Origin: Spiroplasma sp. SV19
Lineage (GTDB): Bacteria > Bacillota_I > Bacilli_A > Mycoplasmatales > Mycoplasmataceae
Reading direction: 5' to 3'
Assembly: GCF_030060925.1 (NCBI RefSeq)
Contig: NZ_CP045455.1
Location: forward strand, 124,001-188,000
DNA: 64,000 bases
Below, in pieces: positions 1 to 11,388 of this stretch; the first letter of the stretch is position 1; each line of letters starts with the position of its first letter. The position numbers and the translations under genes are program-made. The notes under the pieces are model-generated. The model was not told the origin of the DNA. It saw nothing but the letters and a program-made list of their open reading frames with translations, and did not search any database.

Positions 1-16
1 AAAAGAGGTGTAAATT

Positions 17-850
17 ATGATTAAGATGTTAAAATTATTAACTGCTGTCTTTAGTATTAATTCTTTTGCTATGCCTTTAGCATATCATAATAATTTATTG
101 AAAGATAATACTACTGATTCACAAATTCCACAAATTATTAACTTAGATGATTATATAATCGCTGCCTTATATAGTGATTTTAAAATTCATCATCCATCAG
201 TTTTTATTAGAAATCTTAATATAATTTCTAAAAATTTAACTTATTCTAATACAAATGTTTCAATTAAAAATAGTATGTTCTCAAATGAAATTGAGCCAGG
301 ACTTTATTTTGGAAAAGCAACCTTTACAAATAAAACTGATTCTATCCAAACATTTCAGACACCAGAATTTATTCAAAAAGTAACAACAATCTATACTTAT
401 CAAACTATTACTGGGATTTCTGCTGGAATTGAACTTGAATTTACATATTTAGATTTTAATTATAAAGTTAATTATAGTAAAACGGATATTGATACAACAA
501 CAAATACTGTAACTCTTACGGCACCAAGTCAATCAATTAAAGTAAAACCACACACGATAACAACAGCATCGGTTTATTTAGGAACTTCAAAAGGGAATGC
601 CTATCTTAATTTAGATGCCGATATTAGTGGAACAGTTAAATGTGAAATTAATAAAATTAATGGAATCGGAGTTATTTATGAGGCAAATATTGTTGACGCT
701 TTTAAATCACTGCAAACATTGAGTTCATTACCTGATGCAATTAGCATACAAGCCAATAATGTTGTTCACTTTAATGGTTTAGGAAGTATTAATGGATTTG
801 TAACTAAAACTAATTATTTTGTAACTATTAAAGATACACCCATTGGTTAA
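17..850 (+). CDS. ETX/MTX2-like aerolysin-type pore-forming toxin, copy 1
   Basis: A predicted secreted beta-pore-forming protein of 277 aa. A hydrophobic signal peptide (about residues 4-20, ending at SFAMPLA) is followed by a beta-rich body. Residues about 110-205 have the ETX/MTX2 layout: a Thr/Ser-rich alternating stretch that would form the amphipathic membrane hairpin, then TLTAPSQSIKV and LNLDADISGTV, which match the family's conserved strand pairs. The ribosome site AGAGGTG (4-10) lies 6 bases before ATG 17; ATG 26 is also possible. The next gene begins 8-17 bases downstream and is a paralogue, so the two are probably co-transcribed. The family inserts oligomeric barrels into animal cell membranes; an insect target is inference. 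Confident on fold type, less so on activity. Confidence 0.7.
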   Translation: MIKMLKLLTAVFSINSFAMPLAYHNNLLKDNTTDSQIPQIINLDDYIIAALYSDFKIHHPSVFIRNLNIISKNLTYSNTNVSIKNSMFSNEIEPGLYFGKATFTNKTDSIQTFQTPEFIQKVTTIYTYQTITGISAGIELEFTYLDFNYKVNYSKTDIDTTTNTVTLTAPSQSIKVKPHTITTASVYLGTSKGNAYLNLDADISGTVKCEINKINGIGVIYEANIVDAFKSLQTLSSLPDAISIQANNVVHFNGLGSINGFVTKTNYFVTIKDTPIG

Positions 851-867
851 GAAAAGAGATGATTAAA

Positions 868-1710
868 ATGAAGAAACCATTAATATTAACAGCAATTTCT
901 GTGATTTTAGGAGGAACAATTCCAATGGTGAGTCATCCTATTTTAAATGTAACAAATAAAATTCAGACAGCGCAAATGAATAATGATCAACAGATAATTG
1001 ATTTTAATACTTTAAATCAAAAAGTAGCATTAGTTGTGTTAAAACAAGATTTTCCTGATCAAACAATTAGTAGTGTTACAAATATTGGGGTAACAAATTT
1101 AAATGTTTCTAATGTTACAGGAACAGTTGTTAGAACAACGAGTACAGAACAGCCACAAGCAATTTTTATGGGTGAAAATGTTTTAGATAATAGTGAGGGT
1201 GATACCGACCAAACATTAAAAACCGCATCATATCAAAAAGATGTTACTAATACAATTACACATACTGTAACACATGGAATAACACTTGATGCGAAAGCAA
1301 CTGTTAATATTTTTAATATTAATCTTGATTACAATTTTAGTAATGCTAAAACAGAAACACAGTCGACAACAATTACGGTCAATTCACCTGCTCAACAAGT
1401 TATTGTCCCAGCACATAAAAAAGTGTTAGTAAAAACTTATTTAGGGCAAAATGATACAAAAGTAAATTTAGATCTTAATGCAACAATTAGTGGGGCAATT
1501 ATTGGTAATTATACAGTTGATAATTCAAATATTGTTTATGATTTTGATTTGCCTCTTGCATTAGCATATGAACAATATAGTATTAATAATCAATTACCAA
1601 GCGGAATTTTAGTTGATATGACTAATCAATTAGTTACCTTTCATGGTCTTGCTGATGCTGAAAATGTTTCGGAGAGTAATATTTATTCTGTTTTAATTGA
1701 GGAGATGTAG
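868..1710 (+). CDS. ETX/MTX2-like aerolysin-type pore-forming toxin, copy 2
   Basis: A second secreted toxin-like protein of 280 aa, diverged from its upstream neighbour. The signal peptide starts MKKPLILTAISVILGG. The core around residues 115-200 shows the family hallmarks: alternating T/S residues (TNTITHTVTHGITLDA), then ITVNSPAQQVIVPAHKK, then LDLNATISGAI. ATG 868 is preferred over the in-frame ATG 859, because 859 overlaps the ribosome site AAGAGA (853-858). Two different copies in one operon could give a broader receptor range or a two-component toxin, but that is inference. Parallel motifs support common ancestry with copy 1, although overall identity looks low. Confidence 0.7.
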   Translation: MKKPLILTAISVILGGTIPMVSHPILNVTNKIQTAQMNNDQQIIDFNTLNQKVALVVLKQDFPDQTISSVTNIGVTNLNVSNVTGTVVRTTSTEQPQAIFMGENVLDNSEGDTDQTLKTASYQKDVTNTITHTVTHGITLDAKATVNIFNINLDYNFSNAKTETQSTTITVNSPAQQVIVPAHKKVLVKTYLGQNDTKVNLDLNATISGAIIGNYTVDNSNIVYDFDLPLALAYEQYSINNQLPSGILVDMTNQLVTFHGLADAENVSESNIYSVLIEEM

Positions 1711-1715
1711 TCATT

Positions 1716-2213
1716 ATGAAAAAATTTCTGTTATTATTTGGAATAACAAGTATTACCGTAGCTACTGTTACTTCAACAACACTAAAATTAGATAACTCTA
1801 ATTTACCTAATACAATTTTTAATTCAATTCATTATAATTTTCACAAAGATAATAGTAATGGTAAAACAAATACTCTTGTAGAAATTAACCTATTTTCTTA
1901 TGCGCCATATAGTAATAATTGAACTGATTTTATTGAGCATTATAAAACACTTTCTTTCTTAAATTTTGATGCTATTGGAGGTGGCAGCGGGTCACCATAT
2001 GATAATAATAGTTTTAAGATTGCAACAAACCGTATAATGACATATTCAAGTATTATTTGCCATTATATTTATAATCAACAAGATGTTAGTATTTCGTTAA
2101 AATTTCAAGAAATTAATAGTGATGTTTTTGCAATTGCACAAATCTTGACTGATAATGATTCAAATGCTAAGATATGAGCTACCTTACAAATTGGTAGTGT
2201 TATTATTTATTAA
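1716..2213 (+). CDS. Small secreted protein, unknown function
   Basis: A 165-aa protein with an N-terminal signal peptide (MKKFLLLFGITSITVATVTS) and no lipobox cysteine, so it is predicted to be released rather than anchored. One UGA Trp codon lies at 1920. No known domain was recognised. It starts 5 bases after the second toxin gene and belongs to the same apparent operon. A faint resemblance to the next gene (a VEI...Y...DFI stretch near the N-terminal third, and a Ser/Pro/Tyr-rich loop) suggests the two may be distant paralogues. Position suggests a toxin partner, chaperone or second effector, which is inference only. Confidence 0.7.
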
Positions 2214-2254
2214 AATTATAGTAATTACAATTATTAAATAAAGGAGAAAACAAC

Positions 2255-2887
2255 ATGAAAACATTACTTACAAATTTAGTTGCAGTTAGCTTAATTGCAA
2301 CTCCGGTTGCTGTTGTTAGCAACCAATCTATGTCAACAACTCAGAAACAATATTCAAACCACAATTTATCTGTTAATGTGCAAAATATGAATATTAGTTC
2401 ACATGCGGGAATTACCTTCAAATGATGATACACCAGTGATAGTGAGTCTAGTGCAACAGTTGAATTAATTAACATTGATGATTATGCAACAAGTATAAAT
2501 GATTTTATAACATTATTTCCAAAACTTAAAATTTCAACTACGGTTGGGAATATTACACAAAACTACATTGGATATTCAAATCCAATTTATCCATCACCAC
2601 ATAATCAAGGAAATTTTAATAGTACACCAATTGTTTTAAATACTGCTGATTTATTTAAAATGGGGCAAAGTGTTTATACTACGATTGGAAATTATACTTA
2701 TTCAGATACATCAACAAGCGCTACTTCAATGTCAGAGATTGCAACAGGAATAACTACAATTGCTGGAAAAACATTTTTAACAATGTTTTGTACTTCAGTT
2801 GCGAAAGGAAATGCGGGGCCATTTAGTCAATTTGTTTATGCGAGTGCTGACACAAATATTAATAAAGTAGATTTTTTAAGTAACTAG
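2255..2887 (+). CDS. Small secreted protein, unknown function
   Basis: A 210-aa predicted exported protein with a cleavable signal peptide (residues about 1-23, ending in AVVSN). It has a good ribosome site (AAGGAG 2241-2246) 8 bases before ATG 2255. Two adjacent UGA codons are read as Trp-Trp near residue 58. The body is Ser/Thr/Asn-rich, contains one cysteine and matches nothing I recognise. It is the last gene before a rho-independent terminator, closing the run of four secreted-protein genes that begins with the toxins. Confidence 0.7.
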
Positions 2888-2904
2888 TTAATAATTAGGT
2901 TTAG

Positions 2905-2948
2905 AAAAAGAATAAAAACAAATATAAATGTTTTTATTCTTTTTTTTA
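2905..2948 (+). terminator. Rho-independent terminator after the toxin operon
   Basis: A 15-bp inverted repeat (AAAAAGAATAAAAAC with its complement, 10-base loop) runs into a T stretch, 18 bases after the stop of the last secreted-protein gene. It marks the end of the toxin operon. Confidence 0.8.
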
Positions 2949-3068
2949 ATTAAATTTAATTTTAAAATGTAAAAAATAAAACTATTTTTTAGTACAAATA
3001 TTATATTTAATTATAAAAATAATAAATTATTTTAATGATAATATTTAAATGTAGAGATAAAGGTAGGT

Positions 3069-3115
3069 AAACTAGGAAAAAACAGTTTTGATGAAAAAAC
3101 TAGTTTTTAGTGTTC
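3069..3115 (+). promoter_or_regulatory. Possible leader hairpin/attenuator
   Basis: AAACTAG (3069-3075) pairs with CTAGTTT (3100-3106), followed by TTTAG and a T-rich stretch, about 40 bases upstream of the next gene. It could be an attenuator or a weak terminator. The rest of 2949-3151 is AT-rich, with no gene seen. Confidence 0.3.
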
Positions 3116-3151
3116 TTATTTTGGCTATATTAGCACGAAAGGGTAACAATT

Positions 3152-4783
3152 ATGAAATTTTTATTTTCTGAAATTTGTTTGAAATGTCGGCAAAGATTGA
3201 AACAGCAACTTATTCCATTAATTCAAAAAGAAACTAATCTTGCATTAGAAGATGTTCTTTTTATTAAAATTAAAATGGATAGTAGTATTAGTGAACGCTA
3301 TGATACCATTCGACCATTAATTATTTTTAATTGTAATAATTTGATGTTTGGTATTTTTGGTAAGCAGCAATTTTATCGTGATTTAATTACTAAAATGCCA
3401 AATTACAAATATCAGAATAATATTTTATATGTTTCAGGTAATTTTATTCGAAATTTTCATAAGAAATATTCAAAGGATCTTAAAAATAATACAGAACATA
3501 AATTTGGTAGTTGCACACCAGCTGACTTAAATTTGGACTTGAACCAAAAACCTTTGACATATGATTTATTATTCCGTGATGCGGTTCTACAACCACAACC
3601 TTTTTCAAACGTGTTACAAAAACCTTCGGTTATTAAACAAGAAGGAGTTAATTCTTCTTTTCATAAACTAAAAACAATAGAAGAAGACAATTTCTTTTCT
3701 TCTATTGCTAAAAATGAAATGCCTTTAGTGCCATTTTCAATTGTTAAAACAAATACCTTAGGATGGTCAAAATTAAATCCAATTAGGTGAAATTGAAATT
3801 TATTAGTTGGTAAAATTCGATTATGAATATTAATTGTTATTTTATTTTTTGTAATTCTAATTATTACTTTAGCTAGTGTTATTTGTGCTAAATTAATTCC
3901 TAAAAGTGGGGCTGAGGGTATCCAAAGTTTACAATTAACTAAGGCTGGGGTTGATAGCTTAAATGTATTGCCAAGTGGTGACTTATATTTGTCACAAGAT
4001 AATGGCGAAATATATTATACTAATGATCAAAACATTTCAAATAATTTAAAAACTCTTGGCACAATTAGTGATCAAATTACTAATATGACTGTTAACCCAA
4101 ATGGCCAATGATATGTTGGAACAAGAAGCGGTAATATTTATCATGGGTTAAATGATAGTAAAGCATCATTTATTACTAAGTGTGAAAATTATAATGGAAA
4201 CAATATTGTACTGGATTCACAAAATAATTGATATTTTATTGATACAAAAAATAATATTAATTTAGGAACAACAAATTATAATGGGATAGTGACCATTAAA
4301 CCAATCGCATCGATTGCTGGTGCTAATAATCTTATTGTTTATAATGATAATGAATTTTTAGTGACAACTGCTAGTGGCGAAATTTATCGTTTAAGTAAAA
4401 ATATTAATAATAATTATAGTGTTGATTTTTTAATAAATCTAGGGTCACCGATTTTTTCCTTAGTTGTTAAAAATAATTGAACATGAATTGCTTTAACAAA
4501 AGATAATAAATTATGAACAGGAAATATTGCAACTGTTGCAAATAATAAGCCAACACTGTTGGTTTCTTTTCCAACAGCGGTTAATATGATGACAATTAAT
4601 TTATCAACATCAGAAATACTTGTTAGTTCCTTAGATGGAATTATTTATAAGGTTACAAATAATGGTCAAATTATTGAATTAGTTAATTTAAAACAAAGAC
4701 TATCATTATTAACAGCAGATTTTAATTGCAATTCATGATATGCTGGAACATTTGATGGCAAGGTTTATGAAGGTAACATCTAA
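3152..4783 (+). CDS. One-pass membrane protein: cysteine-motif N-terminus, beta-propeller-like exterior
   Basis: A 543-aa protein with no signal peptide, one transmembrane helix (about 224-246, preceded by KIRLW) and a long C-terminal half. The C-terminal half consists of repeats of about 40 residues with the pattern (W)Y-x-G-T-x-x-G-x-I/V-Y, such as YVGTRSGNIYHG and WYAGTFDGKVYEGNI, typical of beta-propeller blades. The N-terminal 100 residues contain EICLKC and PLIIFNC and resemble the start of the protein at 44724. Topology is probably N-in/C-out, putting the propeller outside. It sits alone between a terminator and a lipoprotein gene. A role in adhesion or binding is plausible, but no function is established. 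Confidence 0.7.
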
Positions 4784-4893
4784 ATAAACTAAGGGTTAAG
4801 ATAATTTATTTATCGGAGGGGTGGGAATATTTGCTGGTTAATTTATTTAGTAAATTAAAATAGAAGCAATTACTTTAGCAAAAGGAGGCAATA

Positions 4894-6699
4894 ATGAAAA
4901 AAATACTTAGTATATTAGGAACAATGTCGTTAGCTTGTACTGGTTTTACAACAATTATTTCTTGCACAACAAAAACTAATTCACCAGTAGATGATAATTC
5001 TGAAATTATTAATGAATTTAAAAATAAGATTCAAACAATTACTAATAATACACTTTCACTGGGAGATCAATATTCTGTTATTGATGGGGATAGCAATTTT
5101 GGCCCTGGTGGTAGTATTGTGTTAGATACTTTAGATCAAAATTATCGCGAAGCTAATAAAATTGAATTACAAAATCAAAAAGTTATTAATAAAATTGCTG
5201 ATTATGTTAATGTTCAATTAAAAAATCAAGTTGTTACAAAAGCACTTTTAACTGATCCCGATATTCACGGTTTTATTAATGGCGTTAATCCCAGTGATGT
5301 TTTAAAGGTAAACACTTCCGAATCACGCATCTATCAATTACCATACCATTGATCGCCAGATGTAACTGGTCCTCATGGTTGAAACAATGATAAGACTTTA
5401 CAACTTTTTGGTTATAATACCCGCGAAGACTGAGCTAAATATTATAATTCAGTTCAAGATCATTTTACAAAATTAGGATATCTTGCGTTAAACTTAATTA
5501 TTAATTTGTCATTTTATAATCAATTTACAAATAAAATTGAAACTAGACAAATTAACTTATGAACAACTAATTTATATGTTGTCGATGGTGTTGGAAAGAA
5601 ATTTTTGGAACGTTTAATTGATGCTAGTTTTCAACCAATTTCAAAAGCATTAGGAGAGTATACAATTATTCAAAATAATTTAGGAGATAATTTTTCATTT
5701 CGTAATAGTCAAAATAAATTCATTCGAAATTCAATTGATGATTTAAAAACTTATTTGTCTACCACATTGCATTATGATGTTGATGATTTTAAAATTAATA
5801 ATCCGACTGTTGATAATAATGATAATTATGATATTGGTGAAGACAAATTACCAGGCAGTAATTCTTTAACAGCTGATAATGATTATTTTTCAAAAGCATA
5901 TTTAAATTATGATTATAAAACAAAAGTAATGCCAATTGGTTCAATTACACAGTTTTCAGAAAAATTTAATAATGATTTTTTAACAATGGATAAAACTTTT
6001 ACTACAAAGTTAACAGATGATATTAGTAATTGAAAAAATTCGGATGTTTTAAATTTTAAATGAAATCCATCAAGTAGTTATGCATTAACTACTGATATTC
6101 AGAATCATACCTTTGAATTTGGGACAATTGTTCTGCAAAATTGGTCTTTATATAATATTATCTTACCAAAAATCAAGCTTCCTTTTGTTATTGTTCGTAC
6201 TTTAACACGACCAGCAGAATATTCAGCTTTAACAGCAACAATGGCAAATTTATTTGCTCAAGATGGTGTATTTTGAAATAATGCTGAAATTGAAACAAAT
6301 GAAGATATTGCTTTAATTGACCATGACCACTTAATGTTTTCGGTTAACCTAAAAAGTACTAACACATTTGATAGTTATACTGAAAATGGTTCTTCAAAAA
6401 CATTCTTAAATGCCTTGGATTTTTTAAAGGATAGTTTAACAGCAGATTTAGAAGCAAAAAATATTGATTTAAAGTCCACAAATATTCTTGATTTTTATGG
6501 CAATTATAATAGCATTTTTGATTATAATATTGCAAAATATCATAATGCTTGATATAGCCAAGATGATGATCATCAAGCTAAACATCTTTTGTTTGAAGCA
6601 GTTAAACATTGATTTCAGGCATATATTTATTTAGACATTGCTGGTTTTAATTTTCAATTAAATCCAGTCTCGTTTGCAAAAACACGAGTATATTATTAA
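4894..6699 (+). CDS. Large surface lipoprotein, paralogue of the next gene
   Basis: A 601-aa lipoprotein. Its signal peptide ends in a lipobox with Cys at about residue 24 (TIISCTT), followed by the Asn/Ser/Asp-rich linker usual in spiroplasma lipoproteins. An excellent ribosome site (AAAGGAGG) precedes ATG 4894. About ten UGA Trp codons interrupt it under the standard code. Shared landmarks with the following gene include an FWNNA box, a LYDYxI/FDYNIAKY region and a C-terminal GFNFQL/GFTFNL ending, so the pair arose by tandem duplication. No catalytic motif was seen. The genes downstream are an ABC exporter. Confidence 0.8.
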
Positions 6700-6720
6700 T
6701 TTAATAAAGGAGAGAGAAAT

Positions 6721-8541
6721 ATGAAAAAACTACTATGTTTGTTAGGATCATTTACTTTAATAGGAGTATCAACATCGACAGTTGTTGCTTGTAATCATAA
6801 GGCCAATAATCCTTCTGATGATTCAACAGTAATCCAAAATTTAATTAAAAATAAAGTTCAATATTATCTTCAACAATATTTAAAGCTTGGAAATAATGAT
6901 GGACCATATTTAACAGACAGTAATTTAATTTCTGCGACTAGTACATATTTAGCAGATTTACAAAAAACTTTTAGTTATAATGATGACAAACCAGAGACAA
7001 TTACCCAAAAAGAATTTATTAATCCATTAAATGCATATATTAATAGTATTTTGAAAACGGTTGTTTTTCCAAAAATAGTTAATGACAAATCAATTGGGCA
7101 ATATTTTAAAGGGATTAAACCTGAAGCAGCAATTGTTGTTGATAATCAAACAGTTTATAAAAAATTACCATTATGATGAGATCCAACACAAACAAAAACA
7201 CCAAATGTTTTATTTGGTTATGATAATGTTCAAGATTACAAAAATCATTTTGTTGCTACAACTGATATTAATAAATTAAAATATTGATTCTCAATGCAAA
7301 TTTCTAATTTTAGTTTTAATTTAACTTATAATGATTTAGTTACATCAAAAAATACAACAATTAAGGTTACAACAAATTCAACACAGTTTTATTTAGTTAA
7401 TCATGAGGGTTATGCGCCTTTTTACTCACTAGTGAGCCATGCTGCTGATAAAGTAAAAGATTTTATTGAAACAATGACTTTAACTTATGATCCACAAAAA
7501 GGTCCAAATCCAATTTATAATTTTACTTTTAATAATAATGAGAAAGCCTTATCAAAGACACTGGGTGAGGAATTTACTTCAAAATTAGCTAAAGCAGCAC
7601 AACAAGAGGAAGACGAAATTAAATTAGATGATGTCACATATCCAGAAGAAGTAAATGAATTAGGGAATTGAGAATCTAATAATTATGATTTCGCAAAAAA
7701 TTATTTTAGTCACCCTACAGATGCAATGGGAAATGATTCAGGAAAATATAACACCAATGATTTTCAAAGCAATATTACTAATGATTTTAGCACAAGAAAC
7801 AGTGGTTTTCAAAAAACGTTAACTAATAATGTTGAACATAGTTGAGTTGACCCACAAGGAGATAATCTTGTTTGAAATAATAAAACTTTTGCAAAAGATT
7901 ATGATTTTAATAAAATTTATAGTTTTGGTCGCGTTGAGCTAACAAAATGAGAAGATAAAAATGTTTTATTACCAAGATGAAAAATTCCGTTTATTATTAT
8001 TCATGATACAACAGTTACTGATTATGAAAATAATATTACTAAAATTGCTGCTGAAACTTTTGCTGAAAATGGTGCCTTTTGAAACAATGCTGCAATTAGA
8101 GAAGCTGCTGTTTTAGGATTTGGAATAACAGGGTTTTTAGTTAAAATGAGTGATCAAAATGAATTTAATAATTATATAGAAGATGGCAATAAAACATTTA
8201 CAAATGCTATTGATAATATGACAAATAAAATTATTAAGAAAATTAATTTAACATATCCTCAGATTAATCAAAATATTCTAAATAGTATTGCATTTAATTC
8301 AACAGTTCCAACATTATATGATTATTCAATTTCAGATTCTGCAAAATGAGAAGATCATATTTTTAATACAATTTTTCCCGATTTAGATACAAGTAAAGTT
8401 GCACTTCATTTTAATTATTATGCCTTAAAAGCAAGAATGTGACCACACATTGAGTATAATGTTGGTGGCTTTACGTTTAATCTTTCATCAGCACCAGGAA
8501 TTGGTTATATTTTTTCTGGAATTTATTATGGAGAAATTTAA
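6721..8541 (+). CDS. Large surface lipoprotein, paralogue of the previous gene
   Basis: A 606-aa lipoprotein with signal peptide and lipobox (VVACNHK, Cys at about residue 24). It begins 21 bases after the stop of its paralogue, with ribosome site AAAGGAGAG. Most conserved blocks of the preceding protein are present in the same order, but identity is modest, indicating an old duplication or fast divergence as expected for surface antigens. It is followed within 12 bases by the exporter permease, so lipoproteins and transporter are probably one transcription unit. Confidence 0.8.
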
Positions 8542-8552
8542 GTTTAAATGAT

Positions 8553-10377
8553 ATGATTGCAAAAACTAAAATATTATTAGGGTCTGTTAAGACTAATAAA
8601 AAAGGAAAACTAAAGAAAGCAAATATTTTTAAATTATATCGTTATTTATTTAACAAAATATTTGCTTCTCTTTCTACTATTTTAATTCTTTTTTTAACAA
8701 TAGCTTTTGTTGTAATTAGCCCAATTGTTTTGTTTCTAATTTCGACTGATGTTTATAGTACAATTAATAATTTACAGTTTTTTGTTTTGCTATTTTATTG
8801 TATTTTTCTGTACTTATATATCTTATTAATTTCAATTAAATTATTTGGTAATCAAATTGAGGATAATAGTTTTTTGCTAGTGTTGACAAAACCGTATGCT
8901 CGTCGAACAATTATTTTAATTCAATATTTAGTAATTTATTTTTCAACATTATTTCTAATTATGTTGTCGGTTATTATTTTTTTAGTGTTAGGGAATATTT
9001 TTATTGCTAGTAAAAAATTAAATTTAGCAATTTTTTTTAACAAGTTATGTTTAAAATTATTCTTATTTAGTTTATTATTTAGTTTCTTATTAATTAATAG
9101 TGTTGTATTTTTAGTTACCTTATTTAATACAAGAATTGTTTTCTTAATCTTTTCAATTTTTTGTAGTTTATTTATTCTAGGGGATTACCTTATACTTTAA
9201 TTAAATATAAAACTGAAAATATTAGTTTTAATTTTAATGATTCGGATGAAAATGTTTCGCTTAATTTGATGAAAGTTAATCAAGCGATACAGTTTAAAAA
9301 TTTTCTGGAAGATAATTTAATCAAATATCCCAATTTAACAAAAGCTATTTTTGATGATTTTTACAATAAATGAGATTTTAATGAAATTAAAAATTTTCAT
9401 AGTCAAAATAACCAGGAGAATCGTTGACAATTATATCAAGATTTGGGATTAATTGATCAAAATAAATTAACAAAAAGTTTTAATACAAATATTACGTCAT
9501 GGTTTGATCATAATGATATTGTTGGCCCAGCAACAATTTATCTAATTCAAAATCATCGGTTTATTTCATTAGACCAATTAAAGCAACAAATTAGTCAAAA
9601 CATTGGTAATGTTCCGGTAGAAACTGATTTATTAGCAATGCTTAATGATTATACAAAGCAATATCGTGATGGTTTAACGGGGTTTATGAATACAATTAAT
9701 ATTAAAGTAAATGAACTAATGGATTTTATTACTGATCCAAATGACCCACCATCAGTTAAACCAGTTGATTCGTCATATGTTTCATATACATCAGCAAGTG
9801 GAGTTCCTAAATATTTAGTTCTTGATACAACTGATATTACTCAAGTTTTTCTACGCCCAAATGATTATATTTTTACTCAAAAAGAACGAAACGAATTTGA
9901 TAATTTATTTTTAGATCCTGTTTTTTTTTTTTTTTTTTTGCAATTCGTTCATTAGAAGATTCAATTAGAGAAATTGTGCTTAATTTAGATTATTTAAAAA
10001 ATGATTCATTAAAGCAAGACCTTGATGGTAATGTACCATCATTTCAAAAATATCAGAATATTATGCAAGAGTATCAAATTATTAACAAATTTAATGTTTT
10101 TGAACATTTCTGCCAATTATGAACATTTCTGTTAGGTTATTATGGTGATTATTACTTTGACCCTAATTTAATTGGTGAAATTGATTTTGACCAAGAATTA
10201 AATTCCTTTTTTAGTTATCCAATGGATGTCTTAACAATTAATAAGGAACAAAAGATTCAGTTTAGTAATTTAAAAACAGTTCAAAATAATGTTGGTGTTA
10301 TTTATGCATACTTAGCTTTAAGTTGTTGCTTTTATCTAAGTTCGTTAGTAGTTTGACGATATAAAAAAATTTCTTAA
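8553..10377 (+). pseudogene. ABC-2-type exporter permease, two frameshifts
   Basis: About 608 codons when mended. The N-terminal quarter has five or six hydrophobic helices (residues about 35-215), a large extracellular domain follows, and a last helix lies near the C-terminus (about 585-600). The pattern fits an ABC-2 permease partnered with the ATPase just downstream. The frame is lost at about 9176-9183 (run GGGG; one more G restores GLPYTLIKYK) and again in a run of 19 T at 9921-9939 (one more T restores FAIRSLEDS). Outside these points the reading frame is clean, so decay is very recent, phase-variable or an assembly error. No good ribosome site precedes ATG 8553, suggesting coupling to the upstream gene. 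Confidence 0.7.
9921..9939 (+). repeat. T19 homopolymer inside the permease gene
   Basis: Nineteen consecutive T encode a run of Phe in the extracellular part of the permease. The downstream frame requires 20 (or 17) T. Such tracts slip in replication, and in bacterial surface genes they often act as on/off switches. Confidence 0.9.
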
Positions 10378-10392
10378 AGTGAGGTGAATATA

Positions 10393-11388
10393 ATGGTAAC
10401 AATTGAAGTAAAAAATTATCAACAAAAGTTTAAAAACTTTTCACTTAAAAATGTCAATTTTAAAGTTAATAGTGGAACTTTACACGCTTTAATTGGAGAA
10501 TCGGGAAGTGGAAAGTCAGTTATTATTAAGTCAATTATTGGGGCATTGCCAAATTATAAGGGTAAAATTTTAATTGATAATTATAAAGCAACAAGATCAA
10601 AGGCAAAATTGAAATTAGGATTTTCAACGAATCTTGAAGAATTTCCAAGTGAATTAACAGCTTATAAATTTTTAAATTTGTTAGGAGATTTATCATCAAT
10701 TCCGAAAAGTTATTTACAATATAATATTAAAAATTTAATGTTATATTTCGGATTGTGAGAACATCGTCATAAAAAATTAAAATCTTATTCATCAGGGATG
10801 AAAAATCGAATTATGATTATTCACTCAATGATTAATAACCCCGCAATTATGATTTTTGACGAACCAGGAGCAAACTTAGATTATAAAAATCGTGTTCGCT
10901 TCTATCAGTTTTTAATGTTACAAAAACAACTTGGCAAAACAATTTTCTTAACAACGCATATGATTGATGAACTTGAAGCAATTATTGATGATTGTACAAT
11001 TATTAGTGATGGTCAAATGCTTTATAGTGGTTCGTATGACCTTTTTCGTCAACATTCGGATTACCGAATTAGAGTTTCAAATAATGAGTTATTGATTAAA
11101 TATTTTCAAACAAATAATATTTCGTTTATCTATAATGCTGAAAGCGAGGAATTTATTGCCACAATGGAATATAATATGAATATGAATGATTTCTTTTTAT
11201 ATACGCTACAAAATAAACTGCTTGTAATTTATTTAAAAGAGATTAAAAATGATTTAGCGCAATTAAAATTAAAATTAGCACGATTAGGATATTTTCAAGA
11301 AAAACCACATATTAAACAGCCGCAAGCCAAAAAGGAGAAAAGAAATGAAAAGATTATTAAACATTTTCGGCGCCATCGCACTAGCTAG
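10393..11388 (+). CDS. ABC exporter ATP-binding protein
   Basis: A 331-aa ATPase of an ABC-2 exporter. Walker A GESGSGKS (about residues 34-41), a degenerate signature YSSGMKNR (about 132-139), Walker B IMIFDEP and the switch histidine in FLTTHMIDE are all present. A C-terminal region of about 110 residues is family-variable and ends in a basic tail. ATG 10393 is chosen because AGTGAGG lies 8 bases upstream; an in-frame GTG at 10384 overlaps that site. It follows the permease by 15 bases, and its 3' end overlaps the next lipoprotein gene by 44 bases, which ties all three into one unit. The substrate is unknown. Confidence 0.85.
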
